Made by a program: the position numbers and the translations under genes
DNA from: Cryoendolithus antarcticus
Lineage: Eukaryota > Ascomycota > Dothideomycetes > Cladosporiales > Cladosporiaceae
Reading direction: 5' to 3'
DNA length: 64,000 nt
Assembly: GCA_002077065.1 (NCBI GenBank)
Contig: NAJO01000011.1
Coordinates: forward strand, 457,001-521,000
Notes under the pieces: model-generated
What the model was told of the DNA's origin: nothing
Databases searched by the model: none
Seen by the model: the letters and a program-made list of their open reading frames with translations, nothing else
Shown here: positions 62,407-64,000 of the stretch, piece by piece
Position numbering within the stretch: the first letter of the stretch is position 1
Layout: each line of letters opens with the position of its first letter

Positions 62407-64000
62407 ATGAGTACTGCAAAGATGTTATGCTCGTACTGCCAACAGATAGCTATTCACGCGACATCTGTACCCGATGCGGATCTGGAGCGGTCCTATGGAC
62501 ATGTCTACCATTATGGCAGAGACGACCATTTCCCAGACCTGCCCAGCTTGGCAGCAGCAGCAGCAGCCGCGGGATGTGAGATGTGCAGCCTTCTACGCAG
62601 TCGAATGCTGGCGCTGCTCCCTAGGTGGACAAATGCAATCGACTCAAGCCTCCCTCCGATCGACCACAACTCACCGTGTAGAATCGGAAGGTATTCCTTC
62701 AGCTACGAGAATAGCCAACTGGGCAGAGGTCGTGAATTGGACTTAGATGGACCGTATCAGCTGGCGTTCCTTGTGGAATGCCCCGCTATCCCGACTGGGC
62801 GGTACCTACACGTATACTCCAACGTATGGGCAGTGGAGGGTAGATCATCGCTGACATTCTGTGGCTTGATGGCTACTCACAGGGCTTATATCAGGGACAC
62901 CGGCCGCAAAATACGGTGGGTTACGAAGATGCCTGCCATCACGCGATCCGCTTTCTTGTAGCAATATCGAGACCTTGCAACGACTGCTTCGACAATGCCA
63001 TGGTCAACATAACACGTGCTGCACGGGCGTGACGGACTTCGTGCCTACGCGTCTGCTCGATCTCGATTGCGGCCTTGGTTCTGACGTACGCCTTGTCAAG
63101 ACCATAAATGTCACAGCCCCACTGAGTTACGTTGCCTTGACGTATACATGAGGATCTTCCGAGTCCATGGTCACAACTACAGTGCAGTCGCTTGACGAGA
63201 GATGCACGAGGATGAAACTAGAGGCATTGCCTGCCACGATCAGATACGCTGTGAGGGTATGCCGTGCACTCGCGATTCGGTATCTATGGATCGATGCCCT
63301 GTGCATCATACAGGACAGCGTCGTCGACTGGGCGACGGAGTCTGCGAGTATGCACGACGTCTACACCAGTGCATACTTCACACTAGCTGCAACGCGATCA
63401 CTATCTTCGGACGATGGATTCTTGCAGGAGCGTAAGCACAACTCTGTGTTCTTCGACTATCGGAACCCAGATAGCGCAAAGTCCGGTGGGAATTTTTCTT
63501 GACCCCACAGCAGATGGAATCGCGCTACAGTGACCTCTTCCACTACATCGAGGAGAGTGCCTGGAAGCAGCGAGGCTGGACATTCCAGGGGCGTAGCCTT
63601 TCCCGTCGGGTGCTCCACTTTACCGACATTTTGCTGTACTTCGAGTGCCGCACAGTCAAATGGTCGGAGGATGAGAGGCCGCCAACATCCTCGGATAGCC
63701 GGCTTGGCTGGCTTGGCCCTAAGCGAGGCGCAACGCAGGCCACGCAACGACAACTTCTTTCCTCGCGATATTCTCTGCTCTTCATCTATTGTTGACGATA
63801 TATGACCAACCAGCATGATAAACTGCCAGCACTATCTGGGTTCGCGCACGAGATGGCTGGGTTCGCGCACGAGATGGCACGCTTTTCGCCCGATAAATAC
63901 ATTGCAGGTCTAAGGGTTGCCGATCTTGCCAATGGCCCTCTGTGGTATCCGGACGTGGAAGCATCACGCTCTTCGTGTTACAGAGCTCCTACTTGGTCAT
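62407..64000 (+). pseudogene. Decayed HET-domain (heterokaryon incompatibility) gene, cut by right edge
   Basis: HET proteins trigger incompatibility-type cell death. The start MSTAKMLCSYCQQIAI with paired Cys (LCSYC, GCEMC) is typical of the N-terminal region. A 46-nt intron at 62916-62961 (GTGGGT..TTGTAG) joins in phase to LQRLLRQCHGQHNTCC and FVPTRLLDLDCG. HET block 1 reads LSYVALTYT then TGA at 63149-63151 where the conserved Trp (TGG) of the WG pair is expected. Block 2 (LAIRYLWIDALCIIQDS, YTSAYFTLAATRS) is intact. A run of five T at 63493-63497 shifts frame; block 3 (SAWKQRGWTFQGRSLSRRVL) continues one frame over, then another TGA at 63793. The end (DKLPALSGFAHEM, YRAPTWS) runs off the window. 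At least three lesions make it non-coding. Confidence 0.85.
63837..63878 (+). repeat. Exact 21-bp tandem duplication in the HET pseudogene
   Basis: TGGGTTCGCGCACGAGATGGC occurs as an exact head-to-tail pair, which would duplicate GFAHEMA in frame. The absence of differences suggests a recent slippage event. Confidence 0.92.

Noticed and set aside
63149..63151. RIP as cause of the TGG-to-TGA change in the HET gene
   Set aside because: RIP changes CpA to TpA; this change corresponds to CC to TC on the other strand, and the region shows no general TpA excess by eye.

Overview
The window is nuclear DNA of a filamentous ascomycete (Pezizomycotina, most likely a Dothideomycete). The evidence is: many genes split by short introns of about 46-90 nt with GT..AG ends; typical fungal families (HET, Zn2Cys6, fungal tropomyosin, BIG1, CAP/PR-1-like); genes on both strands without operons; and intergenic gaps of 0.2-2.5 kb. 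No rRNA, tRNA, CRISPR array or intact transposon was recognised. Gene models were built by hand-joining reading frames at visible splice sites, so exon edges are inferences from sequence.

Layout. 0-8 kb: end of a membrane-protein gene, FKBP12, a small secreted 4-Cys protein, histidinol-phosphatase (HIS2), a URE2-type glutathione transferase, a GPI-type CAP protein, and mitochondrial pyruvate carrier MPC1 with an unusual repeat tail. 8-25 kb: a ubiquitin-like-domain protein, a Rad60/Esc2-like SUMO-like protein, LSM6, a SAM methyltransferase, a large disordered protein, MND1 and an unrecognised protein, separated by long empty gaps. 25-41 kb: a lactose-permease-like sugar transporter, a small conserved protein, a Ser/Thr-rich single-pass protein, condensin BRN1 divergent from a Na+/Ca2+ exchanger, saccharopine dehydrogenase LYS1 (six exons, one of 19 nt) and the carnitine/acylcarnitine carrier. 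41-53 kb: a chimeric FAR1 + Zn2Cys6 + gag-like protein, a small mitochondrial-type protein, BIG1, RRP17, tropomyosin, a securin-like candidate, the DIA2/POF3 F-box protein and a large cell-surface protein. 55-64 kb: phosphomannomutase, ADE16/17, a protein with a duplicated F-box-like module, a two-TM protein, and a decayed HET-domain gene running off the right edge.

Most of the window is housekeeping: chromosome maintenance (Rad60-like, MND1, BRN1, DIA2, possibly securin), RNA (LSM6, RRP17), mitochondrial transport (MPC1, carnitine carrier), biosynthesis (HIS2, LYS1, ADE16/17, PMM) and cell wall (BIG1). The accessory signals are the secreted proteins and the HET pseudogene.

The points most worth a second look are the FAR1/Zn2Cys6/gag-like fusion, the MPC1 synuclein/LEA-like 11-residue repeat tail, a possible alternative C-terminal exon of tropomyosin whose 5' splice site overlaps the normal stop, candidate alternative mitochondrial starts for FKBP12 and the GST, and the stepwise decay of the HET gene.
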